From JAWXVE01 sp044425575 (GTDB lineage: Bacteria > Bacillota > Clostridia > Lachnospirales > Lachnospiraceae): a DNA stretch of 20,835 nt. The stretch spans positions 1 to 20,835 of the forward strand of contig JAWXVE010000037.1 of the NCBI GenBank assembly GCA_044425575.1. The letters are read 5' to 3'. The notes below the pieces were generated by a model. The model ran no database searches and was not told the origin of the DNA. It saw only the letters and a list, made by a program, of their open reading frames with translations. This document shows positions 1 to 6,642 of this stretch, piece by piece. Each line of letters begins with the position of its first letter. Positions within the stretch are counted from its first letter, which is position 1. The position numbers were made by a program, and so were the translations under genes.

Positions 1-692
1 GTACAGGTGGTGATCAGGGAACTCGTGCATTAGCAATGAACTTATACAGTGCACAATTCACCAATGCTGAACATACAGAATGGACTATGAACGATGCAGC
101 AGGTGTACAAGGATTACAACAATTAGTTGACTGGGTTGACGCAGGAATTCTTGAAAGCGATGCAGGTATTGTAGCATCTGATGAATTACAATTATTCGCA
201 AACGAAACAGCAGCAATGACATTTTGCTGGAATGCTTCTAACGAAGCAGCTTACGCATCAAGTGTAGCATTTACACCTTACGCAGTATCATTCCCATCAG
301 ATGATGGAGTAGCTGAATTAGCTGGTGGTATCTGGGGATTCGGTATCTTTGATAATGGCGATGCAAACAAAATTGCAGCTTCAAAAGCATTTATTGAATT
401 TATCTGTGATGATGAAGTACAAGGACCACTTAGCGTTAGTAGTACAGGATTCTTCCCAGTTCGTTCATCATACGGTAACGTATATGCAGGAACAGAAGAT
501 GAAGCTAGAATGGCAGTTTACGCTGAATTCATGCCTTACTTAAGTGATTACTACAATGTAACATTAGGATGGACAGAACAACGTACAGCATGGTGGAACT
601 TATTACAACAAGTCTTTGCTGGTGATGATGTACAAACGGCAGCAGATGCTTATGCAGATACTTGTGATGCAGCAACTGCAGCAGCACAATAA
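1..692 (+). CDS. Sugar ABC transporter extracellular substrate-binding protein, 3' part
   Basis: The reading frame is open from the window edge (first full codon at base 3) to a TAA at 690-692, so the N-terminus, signal peptide and lipobox lie outside. About 229 residues are visible, roughly the C-terminal half of a family 1 solute-binding protein (usually 400-450 aa). The ATG at 36 is internal: the same frame continues upstream of it (TGGDQGTRALA). The visible part is rich in Ala and acidic residues with aromatic patches, including a WGFGIF motif followed by a KAFIEFICDD helix, typical of the lobe that closes over a sugar. Two MalF/MalG-type permeases follow directly, which supports the assignment. 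The substrate is not readable from the sequence; the aldolase downstream suggests sialic acid or a related sugar acid, which is inference. The ATPase subunit is not in the window and is often shared (MsmX-type) in such systems. Confidence 0.87.
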   Translation, partial: TGGDQGTRALAMNLYSAQFTNAEHTEWTMNDAAGVQGLQQLVDWVDAGILESDAGIVASDELQLFANETAAMTFCWNASNEAAYASSVAFTPYAVSFPSDDGVAELAGGIWGFGIFDNGDANKIAASKAFIEFICDDEVQGPLSVSSTGFFPVRSSYGNVYAGTEDEARMAVYAEFMPYLSDYYNVTLGWTEQRTAWWNLLQQVFAGDDVQTAADAYADTCDAATAAAQ

Positions 693-720
693 TAGCATAG
701 AATAAGACAATTGGAAGTTG

Positions 721-755
721 GAATGTCTGCCTTTTGCGGGCAGACATTCTTTTTT
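721..755 (+). terminator. Intra-operon hairpin with T-run, likely partial terminator
   Basis: A perfect 11-bp stem (721-731 pairs with 739-749, GAATGTCTGCC/GGCAGACATTC) with a 7-base loop is followed by six T. This is a classic intrinsic terminator shape, yet it sits between the binding protein and its permeases, 28 bases before the next start. It probably ends most transcripts after the binding protein and lets a fraction through, giving the usual excess of binding protein over permease. It could also stabilise the 3' end of a processed binding-protein mRNA. Confidence 0.85.
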
Positions 756-782
756 ATGGAATGATAGGAGGATGCGCAAGAT

Positions 783-1694
783 ATGCGAACAAAGAATAAT
801 GTCACAAAACGTAGTAAAGTATTACTCCGTAGAGAAACTATTAGTGCATACCTATTTCTTTTACCGTGTTTACTCTTTTTTGTAGGATTTGTAATTATTC
901 CTATGGGAATGAGTTTAGTTACTAGTATGTTTAATTATACAATGACCGAATTTACATTTGTTGGATTTGACAATTACGTGAAGATGTTTCAAGATGAAGT
1001 ATTTCTAAAAGCATTTAAGAATACCGTTATATTAGTTGTAGTAGCAGTGCCAAGTGTTACCATATTTTCATTATGGGTAGGAACTGCCATTTACCAGATG
1101 CACGCAGTTACAAGATCGTTTTTCCGTTGTGTATTCTACTTGCCTGTAGTAACGGGTACTGTTGCAGTTGCAGTAGTATGGAAGTGGATGTTTAATAAAT
1201 ACACTGGTTTATTTAACTATGTCTTAACGGGAATTGGTGTAATTGATGAAAATATTGCTTGGTTAGGAGATGAAAAATACGCCTTGTGGTGTATTATCTT
1301 AATCTTATTTACCACATCAATTGGACAGCCAATTGTGCTTTATGTAGCAGCACTTGGTAACGTGGATTCCTCGTTAGTAGAAGCTTCTGAAGTAGACGGT
1401 GCCACGAAAATACAAACATTTTGGAAGATCAAATGGCCATCTATTATGCCGACTACACTTTACATATTAATTATTACAACTATTAACACATTCCAGTGTT
1501 ATGCGTTAATTCAATTGTTAACATCAGGTGGTCCTAACCATTCAACTGATACCATTATGTATTACATCTATTACCAAGCATTTAAATTGAACCAATATGG
1601 ATATGGGAATGCCATGGGAGTATTCCTTGCTATTGTCATCGCACTATTTTCTTTGGTACAATTTAAATTAACAAAATCAGGAAAGGTAGATTAG
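783..1694 (+). CDS. Carbohydrate ABC transporter permease, MalF/UgpA type
   Basis: A 303-aa polytopic inner-membrane protein with about six spans, the first at roughly residues 20-45 (AYLFLLPCLLFFVGFVIIPM). The EAA loop that docks the ATPase is visible near residues 200-225 as EASEVDGATKIQTFWKIKWP. Length and the short N-terminal leader before span 1 match the MalF/UgpA/LacF branch of CUT1 sugar importers. AGGAGG at 766-771 lies 11 bases before the ATG. It is the first of a permease pair (next gene 9 bases after the stop) and forms the membrane pore together with it. Family assignment is firm; the transported sugar is not known. Confidence 0.93.
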   Translation: MRTKNNVTKRSKVLLRRETISAYLFLLPCLLFFVGFVIIPMGMSLVTSMFNYTMTEFTFVGFDNYVKMFQDEVFLKAFKNTVILVVVAVPSVTIFSLWVGTAIYQMHAVTRSFFRCVFYLPVVTGTVAVAVVWKWMFNKYTGLFNYVLTGIGVIDENIAWLGDEKYALWCIILILFTTSIGQPIVLYVAALGNVDSSLVEASEVDGATKIQTFWKIKWPSIMPTTLYILIITTINTFQCYALIQLLTSGGPNHSTDTIMYYIYYQAFKLNQYGYGNAMGVFLAIVIALFSLVQFKLTKSGKVD

Positions 1695-1703
1695 GAGGGG
1701 CAT

Positions 1704-2537
1704 ATGAATACAAGCGTTAAGAAAACAACACCATATGACATAATTACTATGGTTATTATGATTATTCTGGCAATCTTATTTATCTTCCCGATCTATTGGA
1801 TTGTAACAGGTTCCTTTAAGGATGCAGCAACGATTAATTCAGCAACACCTCAATGGTTTCCTCTTGATCCAACCATTGATAACTTTGTAAGATTATTTGA
1901 AAATCCAGCACTGAAATGGATGCTTAATAGTGTTAGTATTTCCTTGATTGCCATGGCGCTCACTTGCGTTGTAGCATCTATGGCAGGATATGCACTAGCT
2001 AAGAAACGATTTATAGGTCAGACGATAATTTTCTCTATTTTCATCTGTGCAATGGCGTTACCTAAACAAGTAGTATTAATCCCATTGTTAAAAGAAATGT
2101 CAGTACTGAACTTACACGATACCATGTGGGCTGTAATTCTTCCAACAGTTGGTTGGCCATTTGGAGTATTTCTCATGAAGCAATTCTCTGAGACGATTCC
2201 AACGGAGATGCTTGAAGCAGTGCGAATTGATGGAGCGGGAGAGATACAGACATTTACTACTATTGTACTACCCATTGTAAAGCCGGGAATTGGAGCACTT
2301 GCAATCTTTACGTTTATTAGTACGTGGAACGATTATTTCCTACAATTAATCATGTTGAATTCTAGTGCAAATCTAACGATTTCATTAGGTATTGCAAAGT
2401 TACAGTCAGAAATGGCAAGTGATTTTGGACTCATTATGGCTGGTGCAGCACTTGGAGCAATTCCAATTATTGCAATCTTCCTAATGTTCCAAAAGTATTT
2501 TACACAGGGAATTACCATGGGAGCAGTAAAGGGATAA
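1704..2537 (+). CDS. Carbohydrate ABC transporter permease, MalG/UgpE type
   Basis: A 277-aa six-span membrane protein. Span 1 is near residues 15-35 and is followed by a periplasmic-type stretch containing WIVTGSFKD, a usual landmark of MalG/UgpE-like permeases. The EAA loop reads EAVRIDGAGEIQTFTTIVLP (around residues 171-190). The C-terminus ends GITMGAVKG, also typical of this branch. A strong AGGAGGGG at 1693-1700 precedes the ATG by three bases. It pairs with the permease immediately upstream, and the aldolase gene follows after 36 bases without a terminator, so all are probably on one transcript. Confidence 0.93.
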   Translation: MNTSVKKTTPYDIITMVIMIILAILFIFPIYWIVTGSFKDAATINSATPQWFPLDPTIDNFVRLFENPALKWMLNSVSISLIAMALTCVVASMAGYALAKKRFIGQTIIFSIFICAMALPKQVVLIPLLKEMSVLNLHDTMWAVILPTVGWPFGVFLMKQFSETIPTEMLEAVRIDGAGEIQTFTTIVLPIVKPGIGALAIFTFISTWNDYFLQLIMLNSSANLTISLGIAKLQSEMASDFGLIMAGAALGAIPIIAIFLMFQKYFTQGITMGAVKG

Positions 2538-2573
2538 TTCTAATATTGAGATGAGAAAAGAGGGTATACCATT

Positions 2574-3479
2574 ATGGAACAGACAAAATATCACGGAGTA
2601 ATTCCGGCATTTTACGCATGCTATAATAAAGAGGGTGAAATAGCAGTTGACCAAGTAGAATCATTCACAGAATATCTAATTGGAAAAGGTGTAACAGGTT
2701 TATATGTGGGAGGTTCTTCGGGAGAGTGCATTTATCAAAGCGTGGAAGAACGTATGCTAGTATTAGAACACGTGATGAAGGTGGCAAAAGGAAGGATTAC
2801 CATTATTGCCCATGTAGCGTGCAATAATACCAAGGATAGTCAGCGATTGGCAGCTCATGCAGAAAGCCTTTCAGTGGATGCTATTGCATCCATTCCGCCA
2901 ATTTACTTCAAGTTGCCAGAATATGCTATTGCACAATATTGGAATACAATATCTCAAGCAGCGCCAAATACAGACTTTATTATCTATAACATTCCTCAAT
3001 TAGCAGGAGTAGCCTTATCACTTCCCCTTCTAAGAGAGATGATGAAGAATAAGCGAGTGATCGGGGTTAAGAATTCTTCTATGCCAGTACAAGATATTCA
3101 GATGTTTAAAGATGAAGGAGTTCTGGTATTCAATGGACCGGACGAACAATTCCTAGCAGGATTGGCAGCAGGTGCCGATGGAGGAATTGGTGGCACATAT
3201 GGAGTTATGCCAGAGTTATTCTTAAAGGTACGTGAACTTTTCCTAGCAGGTGAGATAGAGAAAGGGAGAGAGCTTCAGAATACAATCTGTAGAATCATCT
3301 ACAAAATGTGCTCTGCTCATGGCAATCTATATGCTACGTTAAAGGAGATTATTCGCCTACAAGGTGGTCCTGATTTAGGGGGAGTGCGTGAGCCTCTTGC
3401 CAATTTAATAGAATCAGATTATGCAATTGCACAAGAATGTGCAGGCCAAATAGAAAAAGCAAAGCAAGCATATTGTTAG
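2574..3479 (+). CDS. N-acetylneuraminate lyase / dihydrodipicolinate synthase family aldolase
   Basis: A 301-aa class I (Schiff-base) aldolase, a complete (beta/alpha)8 barrel by length. Visible family marks: GGSSGE at 46-51 (carboxylate-binding loop, equivalent to GSTGE), the catalytic Tyr138 in YNIP, and the Schiff-base Lys166 in GVKNSS. The IIYNIPQLAGVALS stretch and the later GPDEQFLAGLAAGADGGIGGTYG are closer to sialic acid lyases (NanA) than to DapA, which would favour cleavage of N-acetylneuraminate to N-acetylmannosamine and pyruvate. Location in an ABC sugar-uptake operon also argues against lysine biosynthesis. NanE, NanK or a sialidase, which would settle it, are not in the window, so a related 2-keto-3-deoxy sugar acid aldolase remains possible. 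It is the last gene before a terminator. Confidence 0.8.
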   Translation: MEQTKYHGVIPAFYACYNKEGEIAVDQVESFTEYLIGKGVTGLYVGGSSGECIYQSVEERMLVLEHVMKVAKGRITIIAHVACNNTKDSQRLAAHAESLSVDAIASIPPIYFKLPEYAIAQYWNTISQAAPNTDFIIYNIPQLAGVALSLPLLREMMKNKRVIGVKNSSMPVQDIQMFKDEGVLVFNGPDEQFLAGLAAGADGGIGGTYGVMPELFLKVRELFLAGEIEKGRELQNTICRIIYKMCSAHGNLYATLKEIIRLQGGPDLGGVREPLANLIESDYAIAQECAGQIEKAKQAYC

Positions 3480-3488
3480 AAATATACA

Positions 3489-3517
3489 AAGGCACGGACA
3501 AAGGTTCGTGCCTTTTT
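3489..3517 (+). terminator. Intrinsic terminator after the ABC/aldolase operon
   Basis: A 10-bp stem (3489-3498 with 3505-3514, AAGGCACGGA/TTCGTGCCTT, containing one G-T wobble) with a six-base loop runs into five T. It lies nine bases after the aldolase stop and before the ispE promoter, so it separates the two transcription units. Confidence 0.87.
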
Positions 3518-3536
3518 GGCTGAAATGGAAAATTAG

Positions 3537-3565
3537 TTGATTTTACAGTGAAATATGTATATAAT
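3537..3565 (+). promoter_or_regulatory. Sigma-A promoter for the ispE operon
   Basis: The -35 TTGATT (3537-3542) and a perfect -10 TATAAT (3560-3565) are separated by exactly 17 bases. The predicted start lies near 3572, giving a leader of about 30 bases before ispE. It directly follows the terminator of the preceding operon. Confidence 0.85.
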
Positions 3566-3600
3566 TAAAACAATATTAGTAGAAAAAGGATGGAACTTTT

Positions 3601-4461
3601 ATGAATAAAATAAAAAGAGCTGCCTATGCAAAAATCAATCTAGCACTTGATGTAATTCGTAAAAGAGAGGATGGTTACCATGAAGTTAAGATGATTATGC
3701 AAACCGTAGATATTTGTGACGAGTTAACTTTTACCAAGACAGAAGGCAATCAGATTACGCTAACAGTGGATAATAGTACAATTCCAGACAACCAAGATAA
3801 TCTCATCTATCAGGCCGCCAAATTACTACTAGAGGAAACGAATACTACCCAAGGTGTGCATATCTTCTTGCAAAAGACTATTCCTGTGGCAGCAGGTATG
3901 GCGGGAGGTAGTAGTGATGCAGCAGCAACCTTACAGGGATTGAATGAATTGTTCCAACTAGGCAAAACGGAAGAAGAGTTACGCCAGTTGGGGGTACAAA
4001 TTGGGGCAGACGTTCCCTATTGTATTATGGGAGGAACGGCACTTTCCGAAGGAATTGGTGAAATTCTCACACCTTTGGCAACGCCGCCAAATCCTTATGT
4101 ACTAATTGCGAAACCTGATTTATTTGTATCTACCCAATATGTATATAGTAATTTACAAGTAGATGAGTTGCCTTATCATCCTAATGTGGAACGTATGATT
4201 GCAAGTATTGAACAAGGCGAACTATATAGTATGTGTGAAGATATGCAGAATGTATTGGAAACAGTGACCATTCCTGTGCATCCAATTATTGAGCAGATTA
4301 AGTGTGTTATGAAAGACCATGGTGCCATTGCGTCCCTTATGAGTGGGAGCGGACCAACCGTATTTGGCATTTACAAGAGCGAATCCTTGTGTCATGAAGC
4401 TTATGAAGCAATACGTGCATCGGGAATGGCTAAGGAAATCTTTCAGACACGATTTTTGTAA
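3601..4461 (+). CDS. ispE: 4-diphosphocytidyl-2-C-methyl-D-erythritol kinase
   Basis: A GHMP-family kinase of 286 aa, normal for IspE. It phosphorylates the 2-hydroxyl of CDP-methylerythritol with ATP, the fourth step of the MEP route to isopentenyl diphosphate. Motifs: YAKINLALDV at 9-18 with the conserved Lys11; the glycine-rich ATP loop PVAAGMAGGSSDAA at 95-108; GADVPY at 135-140 with the catalytic Asp137; and LMSGSGPTVFG near the C-terminus. AAAGGA at 3585-3590 precedes the ATG. It is the first gene after a strong promoter, followed after 42 bases by a GntR regulator. The presence of ispE implies isoprenoid synthesis by the MEP pathway rather than mevalonate. Confidence 0.96.
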   Translation: MNKIKRAAYAKINLALDVIRKREDGYHEVKMIMQTVDICDELTFTKTEGNQITLTVDNSTIPDNQDNLIYQAAKLLLEETNTTQGVHIFLQKTIPVAAGMAGGSSDAAATLQGLNELFQLGKTEEELRQLGVQIGADVPYCIMGGTALSEGIGEILTPLATPPNPYVLIAKPDLFVSTQYVYSNLQVDELPYHPNVERMIASIEQGELYSMCEDMQNVLETVTIPVHPIIEQIKCVMKDHGAIASLMSGSGPTVFGIYKSESLCHEAYEAIRASGMAKEIFQTRFL

Positions 4462-4503
4462 GAGGAGTTTGGGCGATGATAAGGTTAAAGACGGAGGATG
4501 GGA

Positions 4504-5202
4504 ATGAGTTTTAATATAAATGGATATGATTGGCAGTCAGGTGAAGAAGCATCCCTTCCCCTTCGAGATGTGGTGTTTCTTGAATTACGTAAGGAAATCT
4601 TGACTGGAATCTTAAAGCCAGGAGATCGCCTTATGGAGATTCACCTAGCTAAGAGATTGGGAGTGAGTCGAACTCCAGTACGTGAGGCTATTAAGTTGTT
4701 AGAACAAGAGGGATTAGCCAAGATGGTACACCGTAAAGGAGCCGTTGTTTCCGAGATTACGAAGAAACATCTAAAGGATGTCCTAGAAGTGCGTAAGGCG
4801 GTAGATGCTCTTGCCATAGAGCTTGCTTGTGAACGCATTAATGAAGAAGAGAAAGAATCCTTGAGAATTGCTTGTAAGGAATTTGAAAAAGCCATTCAAA
4901 CAAAGAGCGTACGTAAGATTGCAGAAGCAGATGTTCGCCTTCATCAGATTATTTTAATGGCTACTCGAAACGAACGATTAGTCCAGTTAGTTGCTAATTT
5001 AGCAGAGCAACTATATCGGTATCGCTTTGAATATATTAAGGATGTGGAAATTCACGAACAGTTAATTGCAGAGCATAAGATGATGTATGAGAGCATTCTT
5101 GCGCACAATCCAGTAGAAGCGGCACAGGCAGTTCGCCTACATATTGACAATCAGGAACAAGCGATTCTAAGACAAATAGAAGGAAAAGTGAAGCAAGAAT
5201 AA
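4504..5202 (+). CDS. GntR-family transcriptional regulator, FadR/FCD subfamily
   Basis: A 232-aa regulator. Residues about 20-85 form the winged helix-turn-helix (MEIHLAKRLGVSRTPVREAI, then the wing HRKGAVVS). Residues about 93-220 are the all-helical FCD ligand domain. Its metal-binding set is intact: Asp143 and His147 in ADVRLHQ, His191 in AEHKMM, His213 in RLHIDN, so a metal-carboxylate effector is likely. The start is placed at 4504, not at the in-frame ATG 4498, because CGGAGG at 4492-4497 abuts the earlier ATG but sits six bases from 4504. It is co-oriented with ispE and the two genes downstream. Its target and effector are not evident, and no clear operator for it was found at the ispE promoter. 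Confidence 0.92.
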   Translation: MSFNINGYDWQSGEEASLPLRDVVFLELRKEILTGILKPGDRLMEIHLAKRLGVSRTPVREAIKLLEQEGLAKMVHRKGAVVSEITKKHLKDVLEVRKAVDALAIELACERINEEEKESLRIACKEFEKAIQTKSVRKIAEADVRLHQIILMATRNERLVQLVANLAEQLYRYRFEYIKDVEIHEQLIAEHKMMYESILAHNPVEAAQAVRLHIDNQEQAILRQIEGKVKQE

Positions 5203-5256
5203 TTGAATAAATCATAAATAAGTGGCGATAATCCTAGTAAGAGAGGAGTTATTGCT

Positions 5257-5484
5257 ATGAATATGATTAGAAAGTTAATAGCAACCGCTATGATTATGAT
5301 TGCATGTTGGGGATTGCTTAGTCCAGAGTATATCTTAAGTAGCGGAAGCATAGAAGTAATTAACACAGACAGTGGAGAGAAAGTACCGTTTACAGTGGAA
5401 GAACACTTTTGGGATTTGTTGAATGCGAAAAACGGAGAACTGATAGTAAAGAGTAGAGTGTGGACGTATATGACAGACACATAG
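5257..5484 (+). CDS. Small exported or membrane-anchored protein, function unknown
   Basis: A 75-aa product starting with a good ribosome site (AGAGGAG at 5242-5248, eight bases before the ATG). The N-terminus has Arg/Lys at 5-6 and a hydrophobic stretch at about 7-22 (LIATAMIMIACWGLLS), suitable as a signal peptide or a single anchor; Cys17 preceded by MIA gives a marginal lipobox. The remaining roughly 50 residues are a mixed polar domain (SIEVINTDSGEKVPFTVEEHF segment) with no family I recognise. It lies 54 bases after the gntR stop and 16 bases before the next gene, in the same direction, so it is probably translated as part of the ispE operon. Reading frames on the other strand here lack a ribosome site. 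Confidence 0.65.
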   Translation: MNMIRKLIATAMIMIACWGLLSPEYILSSGSIEVINTDSGEKVPFTVEEHFWDLLNAKNGELIVKSRVWTYMTDT

Positions 5485-5500
5485 AAAAGGATAGATTAAT

Positions 5501-5944
5501 ATGACCAAAGAAGTAATGATACACATTGAGGCATGCCATCAAACAGATGAAACGAGCACGGAGCGAGAATATATTCGAGCAGAAGTATGCGGTGAGTATA
5601 AGAAAGAAGGTGATTTTCACCTGTTAACTTATGAACAAGTACTAGAAGAGGGTCATCCCCCAGTCTTGCATTCCCTCCAATTTCAGGAACATCATATGAT
5701 TATGACCAAGCGATTAGAAGAAGATGCAGTTATGGAATTTAAATTAGGTGAGAACATACCGACTCTCTACCCTACGCCTTATGGATGTTTGGATATGAAG
5801 GTGAATACACAACAGCTAGAAATCACCATGGAAGAGACTAGAATTAAGCTTGCAGTCACCTATGCATTAACTATGGAAGATGCGCTCTTATCAAAATGCC
5901 AATTAACCTTAGCGATAGAAGAACGTGACGAATCAGGGACATGA
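5501..5944 (+). CDS. YwiB-like DUF1934 beta-barrel protein
   Basis: A 147-aa soluble protein, close to the length of Bacillus YwiB (about 142 aa). The start MTKEVMIHIEACHQTDE, the central LTYEQVLEEG segment followed by HHMIMTKRLEEDAVMEF, and the late TPYGCLDMKVNTQQLEI strand follow the DUF1934 pattern: a lipocalin-like beta-barrel beginning with an amphipathic strand. The biochemical role of the family is unknown. GGATAG upstream is a modest ribosome site. It is the last gene of the operon, followed by a two-way terminator. DUF1934 genes are often near argS in other Firmicutes; here the neighbours are ispE and gntR. Confidence 0.82.
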   Translation: MTKEVMIHIEACHQTDETSTEREYIRAEVCGEYKKEGDFHLLTYEQVLEEGHPPVLHSLQFQEHHMIMTKRLEEDAVMEFKLGENIPTLYPTPYGCLDMKVNTQQLEITMEETRIKLAVTYALTMEDALLSKCQLTLAIEERDESGT

Positions 5945-5970
5945 AGCCATAACGGGAGAAGGTACACATA

Positions 5971-6006
5971 AAAACACCCAATCAAGAAGTTTTGCTTGGG
6001 CGTTTT
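5971..6006. terminator. Bidirectional intrinsic terminator between convergent genes
   Basis: The arms AAAACACCCAA (5971-5981) and TTGGGCGTTTT (5996-6006) pair over 11 positions with one A-C mismatch; the enclosed bases can form a short inner CAAG/CTTG helix. A T-rich run follows on the plus strand and the A-run before the left arm gives a T-run on the minus strand. It lies between the plus-strand YwiB gene and the convergent minus-strand membrane protein, so it probably serves both. Confidence 0.75.
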
Positions 6007-6012
6007 GTTATT

Positions 6013-6486
6013 TTATTTAACTGGAGTTGCACCAGCTTTTTCTTGTAGTTTTTCTACCTTGCGTTTAAACCAACTTTTCTTCTGTTGTTCTACTTTGACG
6101 GTACCATGCAATCCTTTTACGCCAACAATATAGATACCGCTTACCACTGCTTTCACTTCCTTCTTCACCGGAATAGAGTCGTAGATTTTGTCATCTGCAA
6201 TTAATGTCATAATCTGTGGGCCTACCTTAGCTTTTACAACAGGTAATTTGGAATTTCGCATGAGCTTTGGTGTTTGGTCAATCACTGCTTGTGGTAGACC
6301 GGATTGCTTAATCTTTAGGCGCTTCTTGTCGATAATTAACATGGAAACTGTTTGTTTATTTGCGTCGATTTGTGCTTGCTGTTCTGCTTGTCTGTTCTGT
6401 GCCTTACGTCCTAAGAAATAGAGAACGATAACGGCTACAAGTAACACGCCAAGTATAACTAATAATGTGATAGTTGTTGGATTCAC
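6013..6486 (-). CDS. Single-pass membrane-anchored protein, function unknown
   Basis: A 157-aa protein started at GTG (6484-6486). AGGGGG lies seven bases upstream on the minus strand, whereas the longer frame to 6573 would begin upstream of the predicted promoter. Residues about 5-22 (TITLLVILGVLLVAVIVLYF) form one membrane span, followed by a basic/Gln-rich segment (RKAQNRQAEQQAQIDANK) that looks helical. A compact, probably beta-rich domain (about 45-130) contains paired Val/Lys-rich strands such as KLPVVKAKVGPQIMTLI and VKAVVSGIYIVGVKG. The tail is strongly basic (KKSWFKRKVEKLQEKAG). The basic residues just after the span suggest a cytoplasmic C-terminal domain. I do not recognise the family. 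It has its own promoter and is monocistronic. Confidence 0.8.
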   Translation of the reverse strand: MNPTTITLLVILGVLLVAVIVLYFLGRKAQNRQAEQQAQIDANKQTVSMLIIDKKRLKIKQSGLPQAVIDQTPKLMRNSKLPVVKAKVGPQIMTLIADDKIYDSIPVKKEVKAVVSGIYIVGVKGLHGTVKVEQQKKSWFKRKVEKLQEKAGATPVK

Positions 6487-6518
6487 AAAGATACCCCCTA
6501 AGAATTTATAATATATGA

Positions 6519-6547
6519 ATTGTAGCATTATTTTCCACGGAGTGCAA
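6519..6547 (-). promoter_or_regulatory. Sigma-A promoter for the minus-strand membrane protein
   Basis: Read on the minus strand: -35 TTGCAC (6542-6547), 17-base spacer, -10 TACAAT (6519-6524). The predicted start near 6512 gives a leader of about 25 bases holding the AGGGGG ribosome site. Both boxes match consensus well at ideal spacing, which also supports the GTG start chosen for the gene. Confidence 0.78.
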
Positions 6548-6570
6548 GAAATATTCCTGAGAAGTTTTGA

Positions 6571-6592
6571 CAACTAAACCAAGTTTTAGTTG
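6571..6592. repeat. 8-bp inverted repeat in the divergent cls control region
   Basis: CAACTAAA (6571-6578) and TTTAGTTG (6585-6592) are perfect inverted arms around six bases. A TTGACA box (6567-6572) overlaps the left arm, but no good -10 lies 16-18 bases after it; TATAGT at 6599-6604 is too far. The repeat is therefore either an operator over an activator-dependent promoter of the cardiolipin synthase gene or a leader hairpin. It ends 50 bases before the cls start. Confidence 0.5.
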
Positions 6593-6642
6593 AGAAGTTA
6601 TAGTTATGGATTTTGGTGCAACAAGAAAATGAGAGGTGTGAA

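Noticed and set aside
2574..3479. Assignment of the aldolase as DapA of lysine synthesis
   Set aside because: The YNIP-QLAGV and GADGGIGGTYG regions and the sugar-transport context fit the sialic acid lyase side of the family better.
5151..5480. 109-codon minus-strand reading frame opposite the end of gntR and the small exported protein gene
   Set aside because: No ribosome site, overlaps two plus-strand genes that have good ribosome sites and fit the operon, and the product looks like low-complexity translation.
6613..6642. Upstream TTG start for the cardiolipin synthase
   Set aside because: No ribosome site before it, while GAGAGGTG directly precedes the ATG at 6643.
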